From: UBA2357 sp041916775
GTDB taxonomy: Bacteria; Pseudomonadota; Gammaproteobacteria; Burkholderiales; Rhodocyclaceae
Length of the DNA: 64,000 nucleotides
Assembly (NCBI GenBank): GCA_041916775.1
Contig: JAYRYZ010000007.1
Location: 62,001-126,000 of the forward strand
Direction of reading: 5' to 3'
Part shown: piece after piece, positions 55,265 to 64,000 of the stretch
Layout of the letters: every line of letters begins with the position of its first letter
How positions within the stretch are numbered: the first letter of the stretch is position 1
The notes under the pieces: generated by a model
Told to the model about the DNA's origin: nothing
Database searches by the model: none
Seen by the model: only the letters and a program-made list of their open reading frames with translations
Translations under genes and position numbers: made by a program

Positions 55265-57217
55265 ATGGCCGGAATGCTCAACATTGGTTTGACGGGTCTC
55301 AACGCAGCCCAGCTGCAGTTGAACACGACCTCGCACAACATCACCAATGCCGCCACGCCGGGCTATTCGCGCCAGCAGGTGCTGCAGAGTACCAACGAGC
55401 CCATCTTCACCGGTGTCGGCTTCTTTGGCCAAGGTACGCGCATCGACAACGTCAAGCGCCAGTACAGCGAGTTCCTTCAGGCGAACATGATGAACGCCGA
55501 CAACCGCCTGTCCGAGTACTCCGTCTATAACGATCAGATCTCGCAGATCAACAACCTGCTCGCCGATCCGACGGCAGGTTTGTCCCCCGCGTTGCAGGAA
55601 TTTTTTGCCGGTGTGCAGGAAGTGGCGGCAAATCCGACCAGCATTCCGGCAAGACAGGCGCTGATCTCGGCAGGCCAATCCTTCGTCTCCCGCTTCCAGG
55701 CGATGGACACGCGCCTCTCCGAGATCCGCGCTGGTGTCGAGGGTCAGATCGTCGATTCCGTGGATGCGATCAATGGACTCGCCACCCAGATCGCCGAGAT
55801 GAACGCACGCATCGTGGTCGCTCAGGCAGCCGGCCCGAACATCGCGGCCAACGACCTGCTCGACCAGCGCGACCAGCTCGTCGTGGAACTCAACAAGCTC
55901 ATCAAGACCACCACGATCGAGGAGCGCGACAGCCAGCTCTCCGTGTTCATCGGGTCGGGCCAGCCGCTGGTGCTGGGGCAGGCGGTGAGCCAACTCGGCG
56001 CGGTGGATACGCCGGACGACGTCGGGCGCAACGCGATCGCCTTGATCGCGCCCAACGGCACCGAGGTGCTGCTGCCGGAAAAGCTCCTCACCGGCGGCGA
56101 ACTCGGTGGCCTGCTCGCATTCCGACGCGAATCGCTGGATGGCACACGCGATCAGCTGAACCGCATTGCACGCCAGTTCGCGGAGATCTTCAACGCCCAG
56201 CATCGCGAGGGCGTCACCCTCGAGGGGGTGCTCGGCGGCGACTTCTTCAGGCTCGATATGGTCACCGCCGATGCGGGCAACCCGGCGCTGCTGCCGGACG
56301 TGGCGATCACCAACGACAACCTGCTCACCAACGATCGCTTCCGCGTCACCTATGACAGCGCTGCGACAGGCGGCTTCGTGATGACGCGCGTGTCCGACGG
56401 TGTGGCCATCGACCCCGCCACGGTCGGCCTCTCGATCACGCCGCCGACCGGCGCGGTGAATGGCGACACCTACTTCGTGGTGCCGCTGCGCAACGCGGCG
56501 CGCGACATCAGCCTCGCGATCCGCGAGCCTCGCGACGTCGCCGCGGGCATCCCGGTGTCGGTCAGCGCGCCGCTCAGCAATGGCGGCAACGCGAAGGTGG
56601 AGAACATCCGCATCGAGTCGGTGGAGAGCCTGGCCGGAGCCTATCCCTACTTCACCGCGTTCCCGGTGACCTACGATGCGGGTACGAACACGCTGGCGAT
56701 CGATCCCGCGAGCGGGTTCGCGTTCTCGCCCAGCCCCGCGAGCTACAACCCGACCACCGATGCGTCGGGCAAGGATTTCACCGTCATCGACACCGCCAGT
56801 GGCGAAGCGGTGTTCGGCTTCACCTTCGTCGGCACGCCCACCAACGGCGACAGCTTCACCTTCGGTCCGACCGAGAAGGGCGTGGCGGACAACCGCAATG
56901 CGGTTGCGCTCGGAGCGCTCCAGACCATGCGCACGATGCTGGTGGATGCCAACGACGACAACACCGCCACCTTTCAGTCCGCCTACTCCCAGATCGTCGC
57001 ACAGGCCGGCACCAAGGGCCGCGAGGTGCAGTCCGGCATGAAGGTGCAGGAGACGCTGCTGCGCCAGGCCACGGACGCGCGCGACGCGCTCTCGGGGGTG
57101 AACCTCGACGAAGAGGCTGCGAACCTGCTGCGTTACCAGCAGGCCTACCAGGCCGCCGGGCGGGTGATGTCGATCGCCCAGCGGTTGTTCGACGAAGTCG
57201 TGTCACTCGGTCGATAG
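55265..57217 (+). CDS. flgK: flagellar hook-filament junction protein FlgK (HAP1)
   Basis: 650 residues. N-terminus GLTGLNAAQLQLNTTSHNITNAATPGYSRQ, central variable domains, C-terminus SGVNLDEEAANLLRYQQAYQAAGRVMS in pattern, all FlgK-typical. Longer than the 550-residue enteric form because of extra surface domain sequence (about 330-530). Exported late with FlgN. AAGGGG lies before ATG 55265; separate sigma-54 promoter. Confidence 0.94.
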   Translation: MAGMLNIGLTGLNAAQLQLNTTSHNITNAATPGYSRQQVLQSTNEPIFTGVGFFGQGTRIDNVKRQYSEFLQANMMNADNRLSEYSVYNDQISQINNLLADPTAGLSPALQEFFAGVQEVAANPTSIPARQALISAGQSFVSRFQAMDTRLSEIRAGVEGQIVDSVDAINGLATQIAEMNARIVVAQAAGPNIAANDLLDQRDQLVVELNKLIKTTTIEERDSQLSVFIGSGQPLVLGQAVSQLGAVDTPDDVGRNAIALIAPNGTEVLLPEKLLTGGELGGLLAFRRESLDGTRDQLNRIARQFAEIFNAQHREGVTLEGVLGGDFFRLDMVTADAGNPALLPDVAITNDNLLTNDRFRVTYDSAATGGFVMTRVSDGVAIDPATVGLSITPPTGAVNGDTYFVVPLRNAARDISLAIREPRDVAAGIPVSVSAPLSNGGNAKVENIRIESVESLAGAYPYFTAFPVTYDAGTNTLAIDPASGFAFSPSPASYNPTTDASGKDFTVIDTASGEAVFGFTFVGTPTNGDSFTFGPTEKGVADNRNAVALGALQTMRTMLVDANDDNTATFQSAYSQIVAQAGTKGREVQSGMKVQETLLRQATDARDALSGVNLDEEAANLLRYQQAYQAAGRVMSIAQRLFDEVVSLGR

Positions 57218-57226
57218 GAGTCGATC

Positions 57227-58534
57227 ATGCGTATCTCGACCAACATGCTGTACGACAAGGGCGTGGCCTCGATCCAGAACCAGACGGCCAACCTTCTCAA
57301 GACCCAGCAGCAGATCTCTACCGGCCGGCGCGTGCTCACGCCGGCCGATGACCCGATCGCCTCCGCCCGCTCGCTGGAGCTGGGCCAGTCACGTTCGGTG
57401 AACCAGCAATTCGCCGCCAACATCGGCTACGCCGACGACAACCTCAAGTCGCTGGAAGGCAAGCTGCAGGGCATTGGCGACATCCTGCAGTACGCGCGCG
57501 AGCGCGCGGTGCAGGCGGGCAACGGCACGATGACGACGGTGGATCTGAGCTACCTCGCAACAGACCTCAAGTCGCAGTTCGATGGCATTCTCGGGCTCGC
57601 GAACAGCCGCGACGGGCAGGGTGACTACATCTTCTCCGGCTACAAGTCCAACGTGAAGCCGTTCGAGGGCGGCCTGTCCGGTGTGCAATATCAGGGCGAC
57701 GAGGGCGGTCGGACCATCCAGGTGAGTGCCTCGCGCTTCATGCCGGTGAGCCTGCCGGGTTCCGATCTATTCGACCGCTCGCGCATCGTGGATGTGAACG
57801 CGGTCACCGTGCCCACGGCCGACAAGCCGACCACCAACGACGCCCTCTACAGCTTCCGCGGCCACATCAACAGCGGGACAGCGACGGCCCTGGAGGTGAG
57901 CTTCGACGCCGCCACGGTCGATCCCCTCACCGATCTCGGCAAGCGCTACCAACTGCGCTACGTGCAGCCGGATCCCAATGTGGACGGCACCTGGGAGGTC
58001 GAACAGTTCCTGCCCGGCGACGGACGCATCCCGGTGGCGGCGACACCCGCACCGCCTGCGCCTGCCACGCCAACCTCGCTTACGTTCAACGGCATCACCG
58101 TCCAGCTTCCGGCCGATGCCGCGCCGATCAACAACGAGGACCCCACCCCGCTTGCCGACGGCGATGCGTTCGAGGTGTTCGTCGCCTCGACCAAGATGTT
58201 CGACAACTACGCCCTGTTCGTGAATGCACTCGACGACCAGGGCAATGTCGGGGTCGCGGGTGGGGTTGCGTTCGCGCTCGAGAACTTCGACTTCGCACTC
58301 GAAAACGTGTTGCGCGTACGGGCCCAGGTGGGCTCGCAGATGGTGGAGACCGAACAGCTGCGCAACCTCGGCGAGGATCTCGACCTGCAATACACCCAGG
58401 CGATCTCGCGTCTGGAGGACGTCGACTATGCGGAAGCAGTCTCGCGCCTCACCATGCAGCAGACTTACCTGCAGGCGGCGCAGCAGTCATTCCTGCGCAT
58501 CAGCGGCTTGTCTCTGTTCGAGTATCTGAGCTGA
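57227..58534 (+). CDS. flgL: flagellar hook-filament junction protein FlgL (HAP3)
   Basis: 435 residues. Starts MRISTNMLYDKGVASIQNQTA, has the QISTGRRVLTPADDPIASARSLEL block and ends with the flagellin-like LEDVDYAEAVSRLTMQQTYLQAAQQSFLRISGLSLF helix. Nine bases after flgK. Ends 26 bases from the convergent fliR. Flagellin itself is not in this window. Confidence 0.93.
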   Translation: MRISTNMLYDKGVASIQNQTANLLKTQQQISTGRRVLTPADDPIASARSLELGQSRSVNQQFAANIGYADDNLKSLEGKLQGIGDILQYARERAVQAGNGTMTTVDLSYLATDLKSQFDGILGLANSRDGQGDYIFSGYKSNVKPFEGGLSGVQYQGDEGGRTIQVSASRFMPVSLPGSDLFDRSRIVDVNAVTVPTADKPTTNDALYSFRGHINSGTATALEVSFDAATVDPLTDLGKRYQLRYVQPDPNVDGTWEVEQFLPGDGRIPVAATPAPPAPATPTSLTFNGITVQLPADAAPINNEDPTPLADGDAFEVFVASTKMFDNYALFVNALDDQGNVGVAGGVAFALENFDFALENVLRVRAQVGSQMVETEQLRNLGEDLDLQYTQAISRLEDVDYAEAVSRLTMQQTYLQAAQQSFLRISGLSLFEYLS

Positions 58535-58560
58535 ACACTGCGCCCGAGCGGATGCAGGCA

Positions 58561-59346
58561 TCAGCTTCCCGCCATCGCCCGCAGCAGCAGGTCGATGGCC
58601 TCGAAGCCCTGTTCGAACAGGTTCTGCAGGACCGGTGCCAGGAAGCTGAGGCTGACGAAGAGCACGACGAAGCCGATCGACAGCGTCACCGGAAAGCCCA
58701 CCGCAAAAAGATTGAGCTGCGGTGCGGCGCGGGTGAGCACGCCGAGTGCGATGTTGGTCAGGAGCAGGGCGGCGATCATCGGCAGGGCGATGAGCACGCC
58801 GATGGTGAACATCGCGGTGGCATGGCGCGCGACGAGCAGCCAGGCGTCGTCGCTGGTGGCCTCGCCGATCGGCAGCCATTCGAAGCTCAGCACCAGCACG
58901 TTGATCAGCATCAGGTGGCCGTTCAGCGCGAGGAAGATCATCAGCGTGACGAGGTTCAGGAACTCGGCCACCACGGAGCTCTGGCCACCCGTCTGAGGGT
59001 TGAAGAACACCGCGAACGACAGCCCCATCTGCAGGCCGATGACCTCGCCGGCAAGGTCGATCGCGGCGAAGAAGATGCGCATCAGGAATCCGATCGCGAT
59101 CCCGATCAGCGCCTGATGAATGAGCACGCCAAGTGCGAACAGCGAATCGGTGGGGATGGGTTTGATCGTCGGCAATGCCGGCAGCACCGCGAGCGCGATC
59201 GCGAGCCCTGCAGAGAGCCGCACCCGCGGCGACACGGCCCGGTTCGACAGGAAAGGGGCTGACGCGATCAGGCCGAGGATGCGTGCCAGCGGGAACATGA
59301 ACGCCGCGAGCCAGGCATCGAGCTGTGCCGCGGTGACGCTCAGCAT
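58561..59346 (-). CDS. fliR: flagellar export protein FliR
   Basis: 261 residues with about six hydrophobic helices, beginning VTAAQLDAWLAAFMFPLARILGL, with the SNRAVSPRVRLSAGLAIALAVLP region typical of FliR. Part of the FliPQR export gate core. Last gene of the fliO-P-Q-R run; 16 bases after fliQ. Confidence 0.92.
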   Translation of the reverse strand: MLSVTAAQLDAWLAAFMFPLARILGLIASAPFLSNRAVSPRVRLSAGLAIALAVLPALPTIKPIPTDSLFALGVLIHQALIGIAIGFLMRIFFAAIDLAGEVIGLQMGLSFAVFFNPQTGGQSSVVAEFLNLVTLMIFLALNGHLMLINVLVLSFEWLPIGEATSDDAWLLVARHATAMFTIGVLIALPMIAALLLTNIALGVLTRAAPQLNLFAVGFPVTLSIGFVVLFVSLSFLAPVLQNLFEQGFEAIDLLLRAMAGS

Positions 59347-59362
59347 GGTGTCGGGGCCATGT

Positions 59363-59632
59363 TCAACCGATCAGCGACGGGATGGACTCTATCAGGCGCT
59401 TGGTGAAGTCGGTGATCATGGTGATCATCCACGGCCCGGCTACCGCCAGGGTGATGAAGATCGCCACCAGCTTCGGCACGAAGGAGAGCGTCATCTCGTT
59501 GATCTGGGTTGCGGCCTGGAAGACGCTGATCAGAAGGCCGGTTGCCAGCGCCGCGATGAAGAGCGGTGCGGCCAGCAGCAAGGTCATCTCGAGCGCCTGG
59601 CGGCCAATGTCTATCACGGTACCCGGGTTCAT
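59363..59632 (-). CDS. fliQ: flagellar export protein FliQ
   Basis: 89 residues, two membrane helices, with VIDIGRQALEMTLLLAAPLFIAALATGLLISVFQAATQINEMTLSFVPK in pattern, full length for FliQ. 28 bases after fliP with GAGGAG before the start. Export gate component. Confidence 0.94.
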   Translation of the reverse strand: MNPGTVIDIGRQALEMTLLLAAPLFIAALATGLLISVFQAATQINEMTLSFVPKLVAIFITLAVAGPWMITMITDFTKRLIESIPSLIG

Positions 59633-59660
59633 GTCGGACTCCTCTTTGTCTGTGGGGCGG

Positions 59661-60410
59661 TCATACCGCGAAGCTTTGCACCAGCGAGCCGATCAGTAGC
59701 GTCCAGCCATCCACGAGCACGAACAGCATGATCTTGAAGGGCAGCGAGACGATCACCGGCGACATCATCATCATGCCCATCGCCATCAGCACCGACGCCA
59801 CGAGCATGTCGATGATGAGGAAGGGGATGAAGATCACGAAGCCGATCTGGAAGGCGGTCTTGAGTTCCGAGGTCACATAGGCGGGAATCACCACCCGCAT
59901 CGGCAGGTCCTCGGCCTTTTCTACCGGCGGGGTTTTCGACAGCTTGGCAAAGAGCGCCAAGTCGTTCTCGCGCACCTGGTTGAGCATGAACGCCTTCACC
60001 GGCACCGCGGCGCGCTCGACTGCGGTTTCGAAGGGGATGGCGCCGGTGGACAAGGGCTCGAAGGCATCCACGTAGATGCGCTCGGCAACCGGCGACATGA
60101 TGAAGAAGGTAAGGAAAAGCGCGAGCCCCAGCAGTACCTGGTTGGGCGGTGAGGTCTGTGTGCCCATCGCGGTGCGCAACAGCGCGAACACGATGATGAT
60201 GCGGGTGAAGCAGGTCATCATCAGTACCATCGCCGGCAGGAAGGACAGCGCGGTGAGCAGCAGCAGCGTCTGCACCGTGAGGCTGTAGGTGGTGCCGCCG
60301 CCGCTGGTCGCGGTGGTGGTGATCGCGGGCAGGCCTTGCTGCGCAGCCGCGACGAGCGGCATCAGGAGGAGCAGCCCGCCGGCGAGGCGGACGAGGTCAT
60401 TCGTTCGCAT
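59661..60410 (-). CDS. fliP: flagellar export protein FliP
   Basis: 249 residues with a cleavable leader (about 1-23), then four helices. The conserved LPAMVLMMTCFTRIIIVFALLR, TSPPNQVLLGLALFLTFF and FQIGFVIFIPFLIIDMLVASVLMAMGMMMMSP blocks are present. Pentameric gate protein. Its start lies 14 bases inside the end of fliO. Confidence 0.94.
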   Translation of the reverse strand: MRTNDLVRLAGGLLLLMPLVAAAQQGLPAITTTATSGGGTTYSLTVQTLLLLTALSFLPAMVLMMTCFTRIIIVFALLRTAMGTQTSPPNQVLLGLALFLTFFIMSPVAERIYVDAFEPLSTGAIPFETAVERAAVPVKAFMLNQVRENDLALFAKLSKTPPVEKAEDLPMRVVIPAYVTSELKTAFQIGFVIFIPFLIIDMLVASVLMAMGMMMMSPVIVSLPFKIMLFVLVDGWTLLIGSLVQSFAV

Positions 60411-60825
60411 CGCGCTTGCGCTCCAGGGATTTCTTCAGCCATTGGGCGAAATCGACCTTCGGCGTGCCGTCGCGTGCGCTGCCTTCGTCGCGTGGCAGTT
60501 CGCTCGCCTGCAGGGTATGCAGCGCATTGATGTGAGCCGTGGTGACGCCGAGGACCAGCACCTTGTCCGCGATCTCCACCAGCACCACGCGCTCCCGCGT
60601 GCCCACCGCGACTGCGCCCAGCACCTTCAGCCCGCGTGCGGCACCGCGCGGGGTCGAAAGACGCTTGATCAGCCACAGGCAGCCGAGCAGCATCGCGACG
60701 ACCACCGCAAGGCCGAGCAGCATCTGGAACAGGCCATCAGATACCGCCGGCAGCGGTTCGGCCGCATGCAGCGCCGGGCTGGCGAGAGAGATTGAAAGGG
60801 CGAGCGCACGCTGGGCAGGTTTCAC
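60397..60825 (-). CDS. fliO: flagellar export assembly protein FliO
   Basis: 142 residues: leader or first helix (about 5-21), one membrane helix (about 33-54, LLGLAVVVAMLLGCLWLIKRL), then a small cytoplasmic domain (VLGAVAVGTRERVVLVEIADKVLVLGVT) typical of FliO. Assists FliP assembly. First gene of the minus-strand export operon; fliL, fliM and fliN are not upstream here, where a glycosidase gene lies instead. Confidence 0.88.
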   Translation of the reverse strand: MKPAQRALALSISLASPALHAAEPLPAVSDGLFQMLLGLAVVVAMLLGCLWLIKRLSTPRGAARGLKVLGAVAVGTRERVVLVEIADKVLVLGVTTAHINALHTLQASELPRDEGSARDGTPKVDFAQWLKKSLERKRDANE

Positions 60826-60863
60826 GGTACTTCCGGATGGACTTCCGACGACCGCAGCTTATC

Positions 60864-60879
60864 CGCCAAACGTCTGCCG
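60864..60879 (-). promoter_or_regulatory. weak sigma-54-like promoter of fliOPQR
   Basis: Minus strand CGGCAG-N5-TGGCG with GG and GC twelve bases apart, but the -12 box has TGGC for TTGC. Confidence 0.3.
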
Positions 60880-60896
60880 GTACGTGTTGAAAAGCA

Positions 60897-60921
60897 GGCG
60901 AAAAGCGGCACTATTTGCCGC
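60897..60921 (-). promoter_or_regulatory. flagellar box upstream of fliO
   Basis: Minus strand GCGGCAAATAGTGCCG followed by CTTTTCGCC, in the same orientation to its gene as the boxes at flhB and flgB, 72 bases before fliO. Confidence 0.5.
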
Positions 60922-61114
60922 TTCGACACGCTAGGGGCCATCGGGGCGACCGAGTCGGGTGTTGCGCATTCACACCGGCGCTTGTGCGTCGACGGGGCTG
61001 CAACTTGATTGCTGCACTGCGCTAATCCGATACTCGGTCATGACTGGCGAATGCGCATCCGGTGCGGCTCATCCCGGGCCGTGCGGATGCAGCAAGCGAA
61101 GACGGAGGTGCATC

Positions 61115-62221
61115 GTGAATACGGGCAGCAACAAGATACGCGGCGTCAACCTGGGCAGCTGGCTGGTGCTGGAGAAGTGGATGGTTCCCAGCATGTTCGA
61201 GGGGCTGGAGGCCACCGACGAGACGACCTGGTGCGTGGAGATGGGCGAGCGTGCGGCGGAGCGCCTGCGACGCCACTGGGATACCTTCATCACGCGCGAG
61301 GATTTCGCGTGGATCGCGCGCCATGGCCTGAATACGGTGCGCATCCCGGTGGGGCACTGGCTGTTCGGCGGGGATTACCCCTATCACCGCACCTATGGCG
61401 ACAACCGCCATCCCTTCGTGACCGGCGGCGTGGAGGTGCTGGACCGGGCGATGGGCTGGGCGGCGGAGCTGGGGCTGAAGGTGCTGGTGGATCTGCACGC
61501 CGCGCCGGGCTGCCAGAACGGCTTCGACAACGGCGGGATCAAGGATGTGTGCGAGTGGCACACCCGGCCGGAGTACATCGCCTTCTCGCTGGACGTGCTC
61601 GAGCGCATCGCCGAGCGCTACCGCGATCACCCCGCGCTGTACGGCATCGAGGCGCTCAACGAGCCGCGCTGGGACGTGCCGACCGAGGTCATCAAGGCCT
61701 ACTACCTGGAGGCCTACGCGCGCATCCGCAAGCACTGCGACCCGGAGCGCGTCGCGGTGGTGATCCACGACGGCTTCCGTTCGCATCGCGAGTTCCTCGG
61801 CTTCATGCAGGCGCCGGCGTTCCGCAACGTGGTGTTCGACATCCACCGTTACCAGTGTTTCGCGCGCGAGGATATCGACATGGACATCCAGGGCCACATG
61901 CACAAGGCCGCGATGGAATGGCGCGACGAGGTCGATGCGATCCATGCCGAGCTGGGCCTGCCGACGATCTGCGGCGAGTGGAGCCTGGGGCTGGACCTGA
62001 AGGTGGTTTCGCTGTGGGCGGAAGGGCCGTACAACCACGCGCTCGAGCACATGGACGAGTTCCAGCAGACAGTGGCGACGCGCGGCTACGCGTCGGCGCA
62101 GCTCGTGACCTTCGAGAAGCTGCGTGGCTGGTTCTTCTGGAACTATCGCACCGAGACCACCCCCGCGTGGTGCTTCCGCGATTCGGTGGAGCGCGGCTGG
62201 CTGCCGGACGATTTCCGCTGA
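61115..62221 (+). CDS. glycoside hydrolase family 5 protein, exo-beta-1,3-glucanase-like
   Basis: 368 residues from GTG 61115 (GGAGG seven bases upstream). It begins RGVNLGSWLVLEKWMVPSMF, the hallmark of the GH5 group that includes yeast exo-1,3-glucanases. Acid/base Glu183 is in EALNEPRWD and nucleophile Glu288 in TICGEWS; VRIPVGHW and DLHAAPGCQNGFDN line the site. No signal peptide is visible, so it would act in the cytoplasm, which is odd for a polymer hydrolase. Possible roles are cyclic or osmoregulated glucan turnover or salvage of imported oligosaccharides. Confidence 0.82.
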   Translation: MNTGSNKIRGVNLGSWLVLEKWMVPSMFEGLEATDETTWCVEMGERAAERLRRHWDTFITREDFAWIARHGLNTVRIPVGHWLFGGDYPYHRTYGDNRHPFVTGGVEVLDRAMGWAAELGLKVLVDLHAAPGCQNGFDNGGIKDVCEWHTRPEYIAFSLDVLERIAERYRDHPALYGIEALNEPRWDVPTEVIKAYYLEAYARIRKHCDPERVAVVIHDGFRSHREFLGFMQAPAFRNVVFDIHRYQCFAREDIDMDIQGHMHKAAMEWRDEVDAIHAELGLPTICGEWSLGLDLKVVSLWAEGPYNHALEHMDEFQQTVATRGYASAQLVTFEKLRGWFFWNYRTETTPAWCFRDSVERGWLPDDFR

Positions 62222-62239
62222 GCCCGCCTCTCGCGGGCT
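62221..62239 (+). terminator. stem-loop after the glycosidase gene
   Basis: AGCCCGC-CTCTC-GCGGGCT, a perfect 7-bp stem starting at the last base of the stop codon. No T run; the opposing gene ends 72 bases further. Confidence 0.4.
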
Positions 62240-62310
62240 GCGGAGGACGGGTAGGCGCGCACTGTGCGCCGGTGCGAGCAGTTTCGCGTCGCTCCGGCTG
62301 AAATGCGCCT

Positions 62311-64000
62311 TCAGCTGAGCGACGGCAGCACCGACATCGGGCCGCCCGGCGACGGTATCCGCTCCAGCGTCAGCTGGCGGTCGTAGAACGCGCTGGGCTG
62401 ACCGTGGAGGTTGATATTGATGATGGTGGAGTTCGGCAACTCGTGGTGCAGCATCTCCATCATGCAGGTCTCCCCCTTGGGGTCGAAGCTGTCGGTGGCG
62501 TCCTCGATGAAGATCCAGCCCGGCTGGTGCAGGAACAGCCGTGCCATGCCCAAGCGCTGCTGCGCGCGCAAGGGCAGCACGTGGCTCCAGTCGTCGCGCT
62601 CGTCCAGGCGCGGCTTGAGCCACGCGATACCGGCGCATTCCAGCGCGCGCTGGATGTGCGCAGTGCTGAAGTGGTCCGCTGCCTGCGGATAGCACAGCAG
62701 CGCGCGGATGCTGCCTTCCGGCAGGTAGGGGCGCTGCGAGACGAATACGATCTCGTGGCCTTCGGGGAGGTGGATCTCGCCCTGACCCCATGGCCAGATC
62801 CCTGCCACTGCCTTGAAGAGGCTGATCGCGACGGTGGGGTCGCCGCCGATCAGGATGCGCTCGCCGCGTCGCACATGCAGCGTCAGCCCGTCGATCAGTG
62901 CCTGGCCTGCCGGCGTCGTGAGCGTGAGCGTGGCGATGTGCAACTCCGGACGATGGCTGTGTTTCAGGTGGATGCCGCTACCGGGCAGACCCGGCAGCGG
63001 TTCGTCCAATGCCAGGGTGTCGCGGTACAGCGCCGCCACGCGCTCGGCCGACGCGCGGCAGCGCGCGATCTCGCCCATGTTGTCGATCGGCCAGGACAGC
63101 GCCGAGGTGAGTCGTTGGAATGCCTGCGCCACCTGCATGAGCACACCCAGGGTCATCACGCCGGCGATGTATTGCGGGGCAGTGACGAGAATGGGGAACA
63201 CCGGAAGCAGCGTGCCATAGCCGGTGGAGAACGACACGATGCCGAGGTACGCGAGGCTCTGGCGGTTCCAGCGTAGGCCGACCTGATCGAAGAGGCGGTC
63301 TGCCTCGCGCCGCTCGTGCATCTCGCCGTGCATCAGCGCAATCGATTCCGAATGCTCGCGCGCGCGCGCCAGGCCGAAGCGCAGATTGGCTTCTTCCTGC
63401 TGCAGCCGGTTGGTGGTGCGGATCAGCGGCCGGCCGAACATCCAGCCCAGCGCGGAGCCCACGCCCGCATACAGGAAGGCGAGCACGACCATGTAGCCCG
63501 GAACGGTGACGTTGGTACCCGGGACATCTGCGCTGCCGGATACGCTGAGCAGGATGTCGATGAAGCTGCCGAGCACCAGCAGCGAGTACAGCAGCGAATG
63601 GGCAAGGCCGATTGCGGAGTCGGTGGTGATGCGGATGTCCTCGGCAATGCGCCCGTCCGGGTTGTCGTGGGCTCCGTTCGAGTAACGCAACCGGTACTGG
63701 TGCACATGGAGCATCCAGCGGTCGAGCAGGAGCGCGGTGAGCCAGCGGCGCCAGTCGAGCTGCACCCAGCGCTTCACCAGCAGATGCGCGGCGGTGACGA
63801 TCATCGTGATCACGAAGATGGCGATGAAGATCAGCACCTGGCGCACCAGCTCGTCCAGCGAGCGAGCCTCGAGCGCGTCGAACAGCGCGCGGTTCCAGTA
63901 GTTGAACCAGACCGCGAGCAACACCTGCAGCACGGTGAGCAGCACCAGCGCGACCACCGCGCCGCGCACGCGCCAGCGCCGCTCGCAGTTGAAGTAGTCG
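62311..64000 (-). CDS. SbmA/ABCD-type ABC transporter permease with degenerate ATPase domain (partial)
   Basis: Open to the window edge; the frame reads DYFNCERRWRVRGAVVAL before the first possible start, so the true N-terminus lies outside. Five or six membrane helices with EDIRITTDSAIGLAHSL and the NLRFGLARAREHSESIALMHGE stretch match the ABC_membrane_2 (SbmA_BacA / peroxisomal ABCD) group. In the nucleotide-binding domain every key motif is altered: Walker A reads GGDPTVAIS, the signature LPLRAQQRL, Walker B IFIEDATDS and the H-loop region INLHGQ. The fold seems retained but ATP hydrolysis is unlikely. It may pair with another ABC protein or act as a secondary carrier. Confidence 0.8.
   Translation of the reverse strand, partial: DYFNCERRWRVRGAVVALVLLTVLQVLLAVWFNYWNRALFDALEARSLDELVRQVLIFIAIFVITMIVTAAHLLVKRWVQLDWRRWLTALLLDRWMLHVHQYRLRYSNGAHDNPDGRIAEDIRITTDSAIGLAHSLLYSLLVLGSFIDILLSVSGSADVPGTNVTVPGYMVVLAFLYAGVGSALGWMFGRPLIRTTNRLQQEEANLRFGLARAREHSESIALMHGEMHERREADRLFDQVGLRWNRQSLAYLGIVSFSTGYGTLLPVFPILVTAPQYIAGVMTLGVLMQVAQAFQRLTSALSWPIDNMGEIARCRASAERVAALYRDTLALDEPLPGLPGSGIHLKHSHRPELHIATLTLTTPAGQALIDGLTLHVRRGERILIGGDPTVAISLFKAVAGIWPWGQGEIHLPEGHEIVFVSQRPYLPEGSIRALLCYPQAADHFSTAHIQRALECAGIAWLKPRLDERDDWSHVLPLRAQQRLGMARLFLHQPGWIFIEDATDSFDPKGETCMMEMLHHELPNSTIININLHGQPSAFYDRQLTLERIPSPGGPMSVLPSLS

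Overview
The window looks like chromosome of a GC-rich betaproteobacterium of the Rhodocyclales (Thauera / Azoarcus / Aromatoleum type). This rests on the tungsten aldehyde oxidoreductase operon of the Aromatoleum type, PQQ alcohol oxidation genes with a PedF cytochrome, -24/-12 promoters, a polar-flagellum gene set with flhF-flhG-fliA-motC-motD, and GC-rich codon use. No rRNA, tRNA, CRISPR array or insertion sequence was seen.

Region 1 (1-15000) is an alcohol-to-acid oxidation island. A DUF302 protein, a zinc metallohydrolase and a SoxYZ-like carrier (minus strand) face a PQQ alcohol dehydrogenase and a cytochrome c (plus strand). After a ParD-like antitoxin with a truncated zeta toxin come a PedF-type cytochrome c550 with a Tat-exported binding protein (minus), a sigma-54 activator of the AcoR type (plus), and the aorABC operon with moaD-like and aorE-like genes. 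The dehydrogenase would make aldehydes in the periplasm and the aldehyde oxidoreductase would oxidise them in the cytoplasm. Five good -24/-12 promoters and related palindromes (core TGTTS-N6/7-SAACA) sit in the intergenic spaces, so one activator probably controls the whole island.

Region 2 (15000-32500) is mixed. It holds an MTA/MTI phosphorylase, a 52-residue membrane peptide, a nucleoid-associated protein, a three-gene phosphorelay / cyclic-di-GMP operon (hybrid kinase, REC-PAS-PAS-GGDEF-EAL-REC protein, PAS/GAF kinase), a thiamine kinase-like gene divergent from a TPP riboswitch with thiBPQ, then rluE and a DUF192 protein.

Region 3 (32500-61000) is a large flagellar locus: flhB-flhA-flhF-flhG-fliA-motC-motD (plus), parC and parE with mazEF between them, flgN-flgM-flgA (minus), flgBCDEFG-flgIJ-flgKL (plus) and fliOPQR (minus). 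flgH is missing between flgG and flgI. FlhG has lost its P-loop but keeps the FlhF-activating motif. Four operons carry a shared box, flgM has a sigma-28 promoter and flgK a sigma-54 promoter.

Region 4 (61000-64000) has a leaderless GH5 glucanase-like enzyme and the end of an SbmA/ABCD-type ABC protein whose nucleotide-binding motifs are all degenerate; it runs off the window.
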